64,000 nt of DNA from a virus, in the IMG/VR virus record IMGVR_UViG_3300025450_000015, positions 89,701-153,700 of that record, one strand, 5' to 3'. This document shows positions 1 through 11,278 of the stretch, one piece after another. Numbering within the stretch: the stretch's first letter is position 1; every line of letters begins with the position of its first letter. The notes under the pieces were generated by a model. The model worked only from the letters and a program-made list of their open reading frames with translations, was not told where the DNA came from and searched no databases. The position numbers were made by a program, and so were the translations under genes.

Positions 1-1
1 T

Positions 2-3000
2 TCTGCATCTTATGTAAGTGGCGGAGTTGTAAGTGGCCAAGCTACTGGATTACCAGCAGGCGATGTAGGAAGCACAACCGTAGTTAATCAAATTAACACA
101 AGTGTTAGTTTAATTAATGATATGATTTATAACGGTCTTCCAAAGACTCCTGCAATCACTATCCCACAATTAACTGGATACAATACAAGTTATCTAGTAG
201 GATTTGGATACGGTATAACACAGATTCAAAATAACTATTTGTTTATCAAAGCAGAAATTGCCGCATATCTAAATACATATTATAGTAGCGTGTGGACAAC
301 ATTTGGCGGTACAAACCAAACAGAAACATTACGTGATATCGGTTTCGTATTAGATGGCCTACAGTACGATATGACTTATGGTTGTAATAATCAAAGTATT
401 ATTAATGGTAGCTCTTATTACAGTTTACAAATTCCACAAATCTTAGCATCATACAATGCCGCAACTGTTGGAGCACTACAACGTTTACAAGCAATTATCA
501 GTCAGATAGTTACAGGTACAAGTGTAACAGCAACAAGCGGTAACTCTGTAACGCAGTCAACTGGCGGTTCAGCAGGTTCAGCCGCAGCCGCAAGTTTTGC
601 CGCAGGCCGCGTTGGTGATGTAATTTACTGGTTACAAAATGCTACAAGTAATGCAACTACATTAACACTAGTCGGTAGTGTGAGTGGTACAACTTTAACT
701 GTTACTTCAGGAACAGGTAATGGAATTTATATTGGTTCTATGTTAACTGGTACAGGTGTTGTGGCAGGTACATATATTGTTAATCAATTAACAAGTTCTG
801 CAAGTGCAACAGCGGCTACAACATTAGCCAGCGGAGGATCAGCTGGTACTAATACATTTGTGGTTTCAAGTGCAACAGGTATTGCGGCAGGACAATTAAT
901 TACAGGTACTAACCTTCCAGCTGGATCTTATGTTAGCTCATCATATATTAGCGGAACAAGTATTACCGTAGTTAATGCGTTTGGTGCTCCACAAAACTTT
1001 ACGTCAACTGGCGGTACAGGTGCATACTTATTCTATCCAGCTAACGGTGCAGGTACTTATACGTTGAGTACTAGTGGCAATACTGGTACAACATTTACAG
1101 CATTGTCAACATTCACACCAGTAACAAGCGGTGCGTATGCCTTAGTAACCAATCAATACTTACAAACAGCATATAATAATTTAATTGCAAGACAAACCGA
1201 AATTGCAAGCGATGCTCAAGTTTGGGTTCAAAAATATTATCAAGCATATCCAATCAGTCAATCATTAACTCAACGCGATGCTGGTTATATTGCATTGGCA
1301 TTAGCTTGGGATGTTTTATTTGGTACTAACTTTAATAGTATTGCATGCGGTCGTGCATTTAATCGTTTAAACGCAAGTGCGTTGGCATTAGTGGCAAATA
1401 CAAACCAAGAATTGAATGCAACAACCGGTGCAATAACATTTATTGGATTTAAAGCAAAACAAATTGCAAGTGCAGGTTCGACAGTTCAAGCACAAACATT
1501 GATTGATGATATCGTAACTAAGATCAATGGACAAGTAGCGTTTAATACTGTTGGTTCAGCAATTCTTGCAGGTACACAGACTATTGCCTATGGTACAGCA
1601 GACGTAATTACTGTAACAACATCGGGCGGTACAGCTACATTCTCAGTATCGTTGACTCCAGCAACTACTGGACAAACTATCACATACATTACTGCTGGTG
1701 GTTTAGCAACATTTAGTAGTGCTCAAACATTAGTTAAAGGTACATCTGTTACTCTTGCGGCAGCCGCAGGCGGTATGTCAGCAGGCACATATTATGTAAC
1801 AACTGGTGTAAACAACAGTTTTACTGTAAGTTTATCTAGCAGTTATGCAAATGCAGTGGCGGGAACACCTGGTTCATTTACAGGTGGTACAGTTACTGGA
1901 GCAGTTGGCGTAGTAACTATTGGTACATACTATAATACTATCGCATCTGTAACAGTAACATCTGGTGGTAACTGGAACAACACAAGTTTATACAGTGCCG
2001 CACAAGCAACAACAACTACAAGTTCAGGACAAGGTTTAACATTGTCATTAGGATTTGTATCAAGTAGTTATTCAACTACAGTAGCTGGTGTACAAACATC
2101 TAGCAATATTGTAACACTTGGAAGTACAGCAGGTATGCCAACTAACATGCCAATTACATTCTCAGGTTTACCAGCTTTAGGTTCTGTAACAGCAACAGCT
2201 ACTACAACAACCAGCAATTTAATTACAGTTGCAACTACAACAGGCTTATCAGTTGGACAGCAAGTGTACTTCACAGGTACAGTATTTGGTAATATTGTTC
2301 CAAGCCAGTTATACTATATTGCAAGTATCCCAACACCTGGAACTAACGGTACAATTACTGTTAGTTTAACATTTGGTGGCGGTAATGTGGCATTGATATC
2401 AGCAACTGGTACAATGACAATGGCATTCAATAACGCAGGCGGACTATGGAATAATACTACATACTGGATTAATTCATTGCAATCTGCCGCAACATTAAGC
2501 ACATTGGCAATTACTAGTACAACAGGTGTATTCAGTTGTGCAACAAGTTCAGTAACATTAACAGTAGGACAGCCAGTTGTTATTACTGGTACGTTCTCAG
2601 CTGGTAGTATCACTGGTTATACTAGTGGTGCAACATATTATATTATTGGTAATCCAACATCAACAGCTTTCCAATTGTCAGCAACATTAGGCGGAAGTGC
2701 TGTAACATCAACAACATCAGGTGGAACAATTACTGGTATTACTGTAACAGTTCCTGCCGCAACATTAACATTGACCAACAGCTTTAAGAGTGGTACAGCA
2801 TACACAATTACTAATACAGTAACTGGTATGTCAGCTACAACCACTGCTGGAGCAACAGTGACATGGCCATATTTAAATAATCCAATGATTAATGGTTCAT
2901 TAACTTACAATGATAACGTTCTAACAATTCAAGGCACAGAAATTCTTCGTGCTAACATTCCATTCCTGGCCGCAGAAGCATCTGCTTATACAGTAGCAAG

Positions 3001-6000
3001 TTACGGCGGTACAGTATCCAGTATAACATCTGGTAGTGTTGTTAATACAAGTGGCGCACATAATTTATTAGTAAATGACCCAGTAGTGTTTACTGGTACT
3101 GTTGGTTCAAGCAATATTGTTGCTGGTACTACTTATTATGTTTTAACTGTGCCAAGCTCAACAACATTTACTATCAGTGCAACTCAATATGGCACAGGTA
3201 CACAAACAACATTTACATTAGCAACAGGTTCGTTAGGAAGTTTAACTGTAGGCTACTACTATAACTATGCTAAGTGTGTACGCGATACAACAAACTTTAT
3301 CAATGCGTTGATTTATGATATTAATTATACAGGTAACTGGAAATCAATGCGTGCCGCAGAACTTTATGTTAACGCGGTGGCAGGATCTACAACACAAAAC
3401 TTCTATCTAGTAAGAAATGCATGTGGTATTCGTAATCAAACTATGAACGGATTGACTGGTGTTTTAAGTACAGCAAATGCTTATGGAACACGTCGACCAA
3501 CAGCAGGTGCGTATGCAAGTTTAGATCCAGGCTTTGGACCAAACGATCAAAATGCATGGGTCTATGCACGTTCAACATTCGTACAAAATTGTACAATGTT
3601 CGGTTACGCTTGCGTTGGCGCCAAAGTTGACGGTGCATTGCATGCCGGTGGATACAAATCAATGGTTGCAAACGACTATACTTGTGTTATCGGCGATGGT
3701 ATCGGTTGGTGGACAACTGGAACAGGTTCATTATCAGAACTTGTTTCAGTGTTTAACTACTACAGCTACGCTGGATACATGAGTGAATTAGGAGGACGCA
3801 TTCGTGCTACTAACGGTAACAGTTCATATGGTACATACGGTGTAGTTGCCGAAGGTGTTGACACATTTGAAACTCCAATTTACGGTACTGTAAATAACAG
3901 AAGTTACGGACCTCAAGTTACTAACGTGGTTACAGATAGTACAACACAAATTTTACGTTTAGAATACGAAAATGCAGGTACAAACTACACCAATGCTATA
4001 CCAACAATTAGTGGATCAGGTTATAACATTCTTTCTTTTGCAGATGAGTTCCGTGATGCTGGTGTATTTGAATCACGTTTAATTGACTTAAACAATGGTT
4101 TAGGTGTTGGCGGTTCAAGTTATGTAAGTTCTGTTAACGTAGGCCAAGGCGGTGCAGTAGGTTATATTACTATTGCGGCAGCCGACGTAGCATTGACTGG
4201 TTCATATAACGGAATGAAAGTACAAATTACTGCTGGTACAGGTGTTGGACAATATGCGTCAATACTAACTTATACTAACGGTAGTAAAATTGCACAAATT
4301 ATTCGTACAACATTTGCAACCTTAACTGTTACCAGTTCAAGTACTACTGCATTAACTGTGGCAAGTACTGCAACATTATATGTTGGTATGCCAATTTACT
4401 TGAGTACAACCGCTACTAATATGAATTTGACTGCATATCAAGTTTATTATGTACAGGCTATTTCAAGTACAACTCAGTTTACACTAGCATTAACATCAGG
4501 CGGTTCTGCAATTACTGGTTTAACAGCAACTAGTGGACAAACAGTCAGCTTATATGCCGCTGGTTGGGATCATGTTGTACCAGGTACTCCTATAGTTAAC
4601 ACATTAGATTTAACTACAGCATATATTATTGAACCTTATGTTTCATTCACAGGTCCAGGTTATGCCGCAACAGCAAGAACATTACCAGCTACAGCAATCT
4701 GGTCAAGTATTACATACGGTGCTGGAAATTATGTAGCAATTGCCAATGGTAGTACATCGACTGCAATTAGCACTAACGGTAAAACATGGACTCCAGGTGG
4801 TGCATTAACAGCTTCTGCATTTACAAACGTTGTTTACGGTGGAGGTCAAAGTGCTGCCGCAACAGTAACACTAGGTGGATTTGGCGGATCTGGTGCTCAG
4901 TTGACAGCAGTGATTGGTACTGGAACAAGTTTAGGACAAGTAGTTGGAGTCAACGTAATTAACGGCGGTTACAACTATAATACTGCTCCATCATTATTGT
5001 TTACAGGTGGTGGCGGTACCGGTGCCCAAGGAACAGCAGTTGTTCTTAACGGAGTAATTCAATCAGTTATTATTACAGTTAATGGTTCTGGATATACTTC
5101 AGCACCGACTGTAACAGTTGTAACTAGTGCTATTACTGCGATTACTCCTATCACTTGGGGTAAAAATTATTTCAATAGCGGAAACGTTAGCGTAACAATC
5201 AGTGCTCCATTTAGTGGAACTGTTTGGAGTGGAAGTTCGAGTGCAACAAGTGGCTCATACTATTACTATTATAGTGGTGCAACTCAAGCTACAAACTATT
5301 ACCTAGCAACATCGAGCGGAACATTTTCATCAACTGCTCCAACGTTTACAACAGGTACAGGATCTGCAGGAACATATGGTGTGTCATTGACATTCGTAGG
5401 TACTGCCGCAACTGCAACTCCAACATTGACAGATTACGGTGTCAGCAGTTACACAATTACTAACATTGGTTACGGTTATACTGCAACTCCTACTATTACA
5501 ATATTAGATACTAGTGCTAAATTTGTTGCAATTTCTACAACAACTACAGCAACAGCTTATAGTACAGTAGCTAATTTAGGATCATCTTGGACTTCTGGTA
5601 ACGCACTTCCATCCGCTGGATTTAACAGTTTAACTTATGGTAACGGAATTTATGTTGCAGTTGGTTACACTGGAACAACATCTAATGCCAGTGCTATTAT
5701 TACATCTAGTCCAGACGGTGTTACATGGACTGGCAGAACAGCTCCAAGCGGTGCAACACAAGCGTTTACATCTGTGGCATTTGGCTGGACTGGACCAGGA
5801 TCTAGTGCAACAACTACAGGTATGTTTGTAGCTATCGCAACTAACAGTACATCAACAGCTTACAGTACTAACGGTTTAACATGGACTACTGGTGGTGCAT
5901 TACCGTCAGTTGCTAACTGGTCTAGCGTAACTTATGGTAACGGACGTTTTGTTGCAGTAGCCGCAGGTAGCAATATTGTTGCATACAGCAACAACGGTGG

Positions 6001-9000
6001 TGTAACTTGGTACTCAAGTGTAGCAAATAACGGTACATACTTACCATTAGCACAAAACTGGGGAATCTCATACGGAGAAGGACAGTTCTTTGCAACAGCA
6101 ACAGGACCAACTCCTACAATGACAGCTACTACTTCAAGTGGTAACTTGATTACATTAAGCAGTACAGCCGGTTTGAACGTAGGAAATACTATTGTTCCAA
6201 CAGCAGTGACTGAAACTACAGTGGCTAGTCAGACAATTAATGCAACAGCAATTGGATTGTCAACATCGTTTATTTCTAACGGTATTGCAGGCAACGCAGG
6301 TACAACATTAACTGCACCAGTTGGTTTAGGTCCGTTTGCACTAGGTATGTATTTGACTGGTTCAAATGTGACATCAGGAACTTACATTACTGGTAGCAAT
6401 ACATTTAATTCAACATCGTCAACGATTGCAGGATCTATATTGACCATTGGCGGTACAGTTACTGGTACTGGTACAACCAGTGCTTATAGTGTACAACCTG
6501 GAATGGCATTAACTGGCGCACAATTTAACACTACAAGTTCATACATTTGGAACACGTACTATCCAAGTGGTGTACAAACTGGTGTATTTGTACCAGCAGG
6601 TACAACTACTGGTGTAATTACAACAGGTAGTCAGTTGAGCGGTACAAATATAACTACTGGTGCTACTTATATTGTTTCAAATCCAACTACTTCAGGTAGC
6701 ACAATTACTGGAACAGCATCTCCAAGCACAGTAGTTACATTCAACGGTAGTGTTTCTATAGTTAACGGACAAGGTATTTTAACTGTGTCTTCAACACCAA
6801 GCGGTGTTGGTATTCAACCAGGTTATATTCTAAGTGGTACAGGTGTTACAGCTGGCACAACTATTGTTGCACCATACGGTTCATCAACAACTCCAACTAG
6901 CTCAACCGGTCAGTGGATTGTCAGCGTAGCAACAGTAGTTAGTTCAACTGCATTGACAGGCACACCATATGTACTTACAACAACTGGTACTATCAACAAT
7001 AATACATTAATACCAGGTATGGTATTGGCTAGTACAGGCGGTACTGGTACAATTACCGCTGGTACATATATTACTGGACAAATCAGTACTACAAGTAGTG
7101 CGGTAGGTACAGGTACAGGAGTAAGCGGAACAATTGGTACTACTACACTAGTAATATCTGGTTCATCGACTGGATTCGCTGTAGGACAATTAATTACTGG
7201 CGGTAGTTTGTTCTATAACACTTATGTAGTTGCTGTTTCAGTTGCAACCAACACAACAATTACATTAAGTCAGCCATTATATGCAACAATCGGTGGCGGA
7301 ACATACAACGGTTATATTCCTGGTACTGCTGGACAATACTTTATTAGCACTACTAGTTTAGTAACCAGTGTTACTGTAACCGGTAATGCATGGGTAGCTA
7401 ACACTGGCTCATTAGTTCCATCTACAACAATAACAGGCGGATTGACTGCTTATATTGCATATCAAAATACAAGCTCTGCAAGTGCAGTAGCAAGTCCAAG
7501 TTGGGCATCTGGTGGTACTATTGGTGCAAGTTCTTTTGTTGTTAATACTGGAACAGGTATCGTAGCAGGCCAATTAATTATTGGTACAGGCATCCCATCA
7601 GGAACAGTAGTAGCAAGTTCATATGTTCCTGGTAGTACAACAGTTCCATTAGCCGTGGGAGTCGCAGGAGGCGCGGCGGCAACTATTGCTGGGTCAAATG
7701 CTACTGGTACTTATAACTTCTATACAGCAGGCGGAACTGGTACATACACATTGAATACTAGTGCATTAACTATTTCAAGTGCTCAGACAATTGGCGGACA
7801 AAGCTGGACAATTACTCCAAGTCAAACAGCGGCAGCTGGTGCAATCACTGGTACACAAAATACAATTACAGTTGGAAACACAGCCGGTATGTCAGTGGGC
7901 GAACCAATAGTGTTTACGAGTAATATTGTTAGCACAACATTGACTACAACAGCCGCTACTGGTAACTTGTTAACAGTTGGTACAACTGTTGGTATGGCGG
8001 TAGGTGCTCCAGTCGTGTTTACAGCAGTGACCCAAACTGGTAATATTACTTCTACATCTAGTACTGGTAACACAATTACATTGAACTCAACTACTGGTTT
8101 AGTACAAGGTGAAACTATTGTGTTCACAGCAGTTAGTCAAACAACTACATTAACTGCTACAACTAACGGATCATTTACATTATCAAGTTCTAGTATTACT
8201 AACAGTATATTAACTGTTGGTACTTTGAGTGCAGGTACAATCACTCCAGGAGCTGTTATTTCAGGTGGTAGTATTCCTGCTGGAACATATATTATATCAA
8301 ATATATCTGGTAGTGGTAACGGTAGTACTTGGAACGTAAGTACAAGTTCAGGATTTACACAAACTAGTACAAGTATTACAGGTACATTAAACATTATCAC
8401 TGTTAACTCTAACAGCGGTATGTTAATTGGTGAAACATTTACAGTTGCTACTAACGTAGGTAACTTGATTTCAGGTAACACATATTATATTACTAAAACT
8501 ATTAGTACTAACCAGCTTGCTGTAGGTACTGTGTATGGTGCCACAAGTGATTTGACTTTAGTAACAACTACTGGTCAAAGTGTTAGCGTAACAGCTGGTG
8601 CGACATTAGGCGGCGGTAATTTAACAGCTAGTACTACATTCTATATCACTAGTGTAGCAGGCAGTAATATTACAATTAGTACAGTATACAATGGTTCATC
8701 GGTAACTATTGCTAACGGTACAGGTGTATGGACATTTGTAGCAGGTGCCGCTTTTGGTAGTATTACAAGCGGTACAACATACTACGTTACAAGCATTCCA
8801 ACTCCGGGTGTAAACGGTACAATCACTGTAAGTACAACTTATGGCGGTTCTAACTTAACTGTAACAAACGGAAATGGATCATGGTCAGTAACTGAAGGTG
8901 CAACATTTGGTGGATTAACATCCGGCTCGACATATTTCATTACTGAAATTGTTGGAAGTACACTAATATCAGTAAGTACAATTTATGGTGGAACCAATGC

Positions 9001-10897
9001 GGTAGTTACTAACGCTGGCGGATCTTGGACTGCACAAGCAGGTTCATTATTTGGTAACTTGATTTCAGGTAATACATACTATATTGCTAGTATTGCAGGC
9101 AATCAGATTACTGTAAGTGCAAGTAGTACTTTATCTCCAGTAATTACATTAGTTAATGACACAGGTGCATGGACAAGTACAATTGGTACAAACATCGCGG
9201 CAACAAGTTGGGACGGTATCAACTGGACACAGCAAACATTGCCAACATACGCAAGTTGGATCACTCCATCATTTGGTAATCCATTAGTTACAACAACTGG
9301 TTACACACCACTATGGGTAACCGCAAGTAACCAATCTGGTACAGTAGCGGCAAGTATTCATACCGGTGCAACACCGTTGGCACGTACAAAAGTAGCTAGT
9401 GGTGCTTTAACTGAAATACGTATGATTGAACCAGGCAGTGGATTTGCTAAAGGTGTTGTTACTGGAACTACGTATGTTGCTGGTACAACAGTTACCGTAA
9501 CAGCCGTATCTGGAAATTCAATTACAATCGGTGCAACCAATTTAACAATTGGCCAACCAATTACATTTGCTACTGGGTTTGGTAACGTAGTTGCAAACAC
9601 AACTTATTATGTACAAGTAACAAGTTCAGGTACAACACTAACTATCAGTTCAACTTATTATGGTAGTCCATTTAATGCAGGTACTGCAAGTAGCATATCA
9701 GTAGCTGGTACAGTTGGACCATTGAATTTAATTACTGTAGATCAAACAGAAAACATGTATAATCTACAACCAATTGAATTCAATACTGTAAGCTCTGGCG
9801 GATTAAGCACACAAACAACTTACTATGTAATTGGATCAACAATTCAATCTACTACATTCCAAGTTGCAACTTCATCTGCATTGGCAACAATTGGTACTAG
9901 TGTTACATTAACAACAAGTACTCCAACTGGTATGCAATATACAACAGGACCAACATTAACTATTACCGATCCTAACCAAGTTAACAAAGCACCAACTCGT
10001 GTACGTACAGGTGATGGTGTGTTAGGTAACCCAAGTTTCCCATGTCGTGGTGCTGGAAATGCAACAGCAACAGCAAGTATTACTGGCGATGGATATGCTG
10101 ATATCTACCAGAATACAGCATTTATTAACGTTGCTAATTTATATGCATTACCTGCCGCAGGTGCTAACGTACAGTTCAGCAGTATTTCTAACGCATGGTA
10201 CAAACTAGTTGCTACAAGTAATCAATTAGGACAAGCAGGTAACTATACTGCTACATTCCAAGTAAGTCCAAGTCTAACAACTTATCTTGCTCCACCGAAC
10301 GGTGCATTGATTACTACAAGATTGAAATACAGTCAAACACGTTTAACTGGACATGACTTCTTGTATGTTGGCTCAGGTAACCAAACACAAACTAACTATC
10401 CAAACGTTACTGATGCAAATGCAATTCAGGCTAACCAAACATATCCAAATATTGGTGGTCGCGTATTCTTTACATCAACTGACCAAGACGGTAACTTTAA
10501 CGTTGGTAACTTGTTTGGAGTTCAACAAGCGACTGGTACAGCTACATTGAATGCCAACGCATTTAACTTAGCTGGATTACAGAGTTTGACACTAGGTTCA
10601 GTAAGTTTAGGTGTAAATAGTGCAACGATTACGCAATTTAGTACAGATCCGTACTTTACTGCTAATAGTGACAATATTTTACCAACACAAAAAGCTATTA
10701 AATCTTACATCACAGCCCAAATTGGTGGCGGATCAAGTAGTTTGAACGTAAATACACTAACGGCAGGACAGATATACATAGCTGGTAATACTATTAGTAA
10801 CCTAAATGGTAATCAAATTTATGTTAGCAGTAAGATGCTGTTCACAGGCGGAATTGACGGTGCTCCTGTAGCTACCGTATTCTTCTTATCAAGATAA
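2..10897 (+). CDS. Giant repetitive fibre/structural protein, 5' end outside window
   Basis: The reading frame is open from base 2, so the gene starts upstream; more than 3,600 residues are visible. It is dominated by Gly/Ser/Thr/Ala-rich beta modules built around phrases such as VGQPVxFTG and TYYV, typical of fibre and structural proteins of aquatic T4-like phages. A non-repetitive core near 3.4-3.9 kb (YARSTFVQNC, SELGGRIRATNGNSSYG) resembles a beta-helical fibre domain of cyanophages. Sialidase/BNR-like repeats (S-x-DG-x-TW, TYGNGxFVAV) lie at about 4.68-6.1 kb and again near 9.2 kb. The C-terminal 300 residues (FTSTDQDGNFNVG, LPTQKAIKSYI) match a common fibre terminus. It is probably a virion surface protein; whether tail fibre or other appendage is not decided. 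Long minus-strand frames inside it are by-products of its codon bias. Confidence 0.75.
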   Translation, partial: SASYVSGGVVSGQATGLPAGDVGSTTVVNQINTSVSLINDMIYNGLPKTPAITIPQLTGYNTSYLVGFGYGITQIQNNYLFIKAEIAAYLNTYYSSVWTTFGGTNQTETLRDIGFVLDGLQYDMTYGCNNQSIINGSSYYSLQIPQILASYNAATVGALQRLQAIISQIVTGTSVTATSGNSVTQSTGGSAGSAAAASFAAGRVGDVIYWLQNATSNATTLTLVGSVSGTTLTVTSGTGNGIYIGSMLTGTGVVAGTYIVNQLTSSASATAATTLASGGSAGTNTFVVSSATGIAAGQLITGTNLPAGSYVSSSYISGTSITVVNAFGAPQNFTSTGGTGAYLFYPANGAGTYTLSTSGNTGTTFTALSTFTPVTSGAYALVTNQYLQTAYNNLIARQTEIASDAQVWVQKYYQAYPISQSLTQRDAGYIALALAWDVLFGTNFNSIACGRAFNRLNASALALVANTNQELNATTGAITFIGFKAKQIASAGSTVQAQTLIDDIVTKINGQVAFNTVGSAILAGTQTIAYGTADVITVTTSGGTATFSVSLTPATTGQTITYITAGGLATFSSAQTLVKGTSVTLAAAAGGMSAGTYYVTTGVNNSFTVSLSSSYANAVAGTPGSFTGGTVTGAVGVVTIGTYYNTIASVTVTSGGNWNNTSLYSAAQATTTTSSGQGLTLSLGFVSSSYSTTVAGVQTSSNIVTLGSTAGMPTNMPITFSGLPALGSVTATATTTTSNLITVATTTGLSVGQQVYFTGTVFGNIVPSQLYYIASIPTPGTNGTITVSLTFGGGNVALISATGTMTMAFNNAGGLWNNTTYWINSLQSAATLSTLAITSTTGVFSCATSSVTLTVGQPVVITGTFSAGSITGYTSGATYYIIGNPTSTAFQLSATLGGSAVTSTTSGGTITGITVTVPAATLTLTNSFKSGTAYTITNTVTGMSATTTAGATVTWPYLNNPMINGSLTYNDNVLTIQGTEILRANIPFLAAEASAYTVASYGGTVSSITSGSVVNTSGAHNLLVNDPVVFTGTVGSSNIVAGTTYYVLTVPSSTTFTISATQYGTGTQTTFTLATGSLGSLTVGYYYNYAKCVRDTTNFINALIYDINYTGNWKSMRAAELYVNAVAGSTTQNFYLVRNACGIRNQTMNGLTGVLSTANAYGTRRPTAGAYASLDPGFGPNDQNAWVYARSTFVQNCTMFGYACVGAKVDGALHAGGYKSMVANDYTCVIGDGIGWWTTGTGSLSELVSVFNYYSYAGYMSELGGRIRATNGNSSYGTYGVVAEGVDTFETPIYGTVNNRSYGPQVTNVVTDSTTQILRLEYENAGTNYTNAIPTISGSGYNILSFADEFRDAGVFESRLIDLNNGLGVGGSSYVSSVNVGQGGAVGYITIAAADVALTGSYNGMKVQITAGTGVGQYASILTYTNGSKIAQIIRTTFATLTVTSSSTTALTVASTATLYVGMPIYLSTTATNMNLTAYQVYYVQAISSTTQFTLALTSGGSAITGLTATSGQTVSLYAAGWDHVVPGTPIVNTLDLTTAYIIEPYVSFTGPGYAATARTLPATAIWSSITYGAGNYVAIANGSTSTAISTNGKTWTPGGALTASAFTNVVYGGGQSAAATVTLGGFGGSGAQLTAVIGTGTSLGQVVGVNVINGGYNYNTAPSLLFTGGGGTGAQGTAVVLNGVIQSVIITVNGSGYTSAPTVTVVTSAITAITPITWGKNYFNSGNVSVTISAPFSGTVWSGSSSATSGSYYYYYSGATQATNYYLATSSGTFSSTAPTFTTGTGSAGTYGVSLTFVGTAATATPTLTDYGVSSYTITNIGYGYTATPTITILDTSAKFVAISTTTTATAYSTVANLGSSWTSGNALPSAGFNSLTYGNGIYVAVGYTGTTSNASAIITSSPDGVTWTGRTAPSGATQAFTSVAFGWTGPGSSATTTGMFVAIATNSTSTAYSTNGLTWTTGGALPSVANWSSVTYGNGRFVAVAAGSNIVAYSNNGGVTWYSSVANNGTYLPLAQNWGISYGEGQFFATATGPTPTMTATTSSGNLITLSSTAGLNVGNTIVPTAVTETTVASQTINATAIGLSTSFISNGIAGNAGTTLTAPVGLGPFALGMYLTGSNVTSGTYITGSNTFNSTSSTIAGSILTIGGTVTGTGTTSAYSVQPGMALTGAQFNTTSSYIWNTYYPSGVQTGVFVPAGTTTGVITTGSQLSGTNITTGATYIVSNPTTSGSTITGTASPSTVVTFNGSVSIVNGQGILTVSSTPSGVGIQPGYILSGTGVTAGTTIVAPYGSSTTPTSSTGQWIVSVATVVSSTALTGTPYVLTTTGTINNNTLIPGMVLASTGGTGTITAGTYITGQISTTSSAVGTGTGVSGTIGTTTLVISGSSTGFAVGQLITGGSLFYNTYVVAVSVATNTTITLSQPLYATIGGGTYNGYIPGTAGQYFISTTSLVTSVTVTGNAWVANTGSLVPSTTITGGLTAYIAYQNTSSASAVASPSWASGGTIGASSFVVNTGTGIVAGQLIIGTGIPSGTVVASSYVPGSTTVPLAVGVAGGAAATIAGSNATGTYNFYTAGGTGTYTLNTSALTISSAQTIGGQSWTITPSQTAAAGAITGTQNTITVGNTAGMSVGEPIVFTSNIVSTTLTTTAATGNLLTVGTTVGMAVGAPVVFTAVTQTGNITSTSSTGNTITLNSTTGLVQGETIVFTAVSQTTTLTATTNGSFTLSSSSITNSILTVGTLSAGTITPGAVISGGSIPAGTYIISNISGSGNGSTWNVSTSSGFTQTSTSITGTLNIITVNSNSGMLIGETFTVATNVGNLISGNTYYITKTISTNQLAVGTVYGATSDLTLVTTTGQSVSVTAGATLGGGNLTASTTFYITSVAGSNITISTVYNGSSVTIANGTGVWTFVAGAAFGSITSGTTYYVTSIPTPGVNGTITVSTTYGGSNLTVTNGNGSWSVTEGATFGGLTSGSTYFITEIVGSTLISVSTIYGGTNAVVTNAGGSWTAQAGSLFGNLISGNTYYIASIAGNQITVSASSTLSPVITLVNDTGAWTSTIGTNIAATSWDGINWTQQTLPTYASWITPSFGNPLVTTTGYTPLWVTASNQSGTVAASIHTGATPLARTKVASGALTEIRMIEPGSGFAKGVVTGTTYVAGTTVTVTAVSGNSITIGATNLTIGQPITFATGFGNVVANTTYYVQVTSSGTTLTISSTYYGSPFNAGTASSISVAGTVGPLNLITVDQTENMYNLQPIEFNTVSSGGLSTQTTYYVIGSTIQSTTFQVATSSALATIGTSVTLTTSTPTGMQYTTGPTLTITDPNQVNKAPTRVRTGDGVLGNPSFPCRGAGNATATASITGDGYADIYQNTAFINVANLYALPAAGANVQFSSISNAWYKLVATSNQLGQAGNYTATFQVSPSLTTYLAPPNGALITTRLKYSQTRLTGHDFLYVGSGNQTQTNYPNVTDANAIQANQTYPNIGGRVFFTSTDQDGNFNVGNLFGVQQATGTATLNANAFNLAGLQSLTLGSVSLGVNSATITQFSTDPYFTANSDNILPTQKAIKSYITAQIGGGSSSLNVNTLTAGQIYIAGNTISNLNGNQIYVSSKMLFTGGIDGAPVATVFFLSR

Positions 10898-10917
10898 AAT
10901 AAAAACGGAGAAATAAC

Positions 10918-11256
10918 ATGGCAGGATCAGGAAATAAAGCAACGACACAATTGAACGCAGGTACACAGTCTACTTATTCGTTAATCTATACAGTACCAAC
11001 CGGTTACTACGGTGTTTATAACATTTCATTTACAAACACTACAGCTTCTGCGGCAACTATTAGATTATATATAGGTGCAAGTACTGCGGCATCTCAGGTT
11101 GCCAGTGAAGCATATGAATACTTAACAACAGTAGTTGGTTATGGTGTGTTTGAACGTACAGGAATTGTAATGGCAGCTGGTGCAAACATTGTTGCTAGCT
11201 CAAGCGTTGCTGGTGTAAACGTTAACGTTTACGGAATTGAAACATCGACATCATAA
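10918..11256 (+). CDS. Small virion surface protein, unknown
   Basis: The product is 112 aa, beginning 20 nt after the giant protein and preceded by a good Shine-Dalgarno (ACGGAG). It is rich in Thr/Ala/Ser/Val with regular beta-strand spacing and has no charged core, signal peptide or membrane segment. The composition and position between two fibre genes suggest a small beta-sandwich virion component, perhaps a fibre or capsid decoration protein. No catalytic motif is visible and no specific family is recognised. Confidence 0.55.
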   Translation: MAGSGNKATTQLNAGTQSTYSLIYTVPTGYYGVYNISFTNTTASAATIRLYIGASTAASQVASEAYEYLTTVVGYGVFERTGIVMAAGANIVASSSVAGVNVNVYGIETSTS

Positions 11257-11278
11257 TTAGTATAAGAGAGAATAAAAC

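Noticed and set aside
2068-9600. Several minus-strand open frames of 60-114 codons inside the giant structural gene (for example 2314-2613 and 8137-8481).
   Set aside because: They consist of Val/Pro/Leu-rich reverse complements of Thr/Gly/Asn codon repeats, have no ribosome sites and recur in every repetitive structural gene here.
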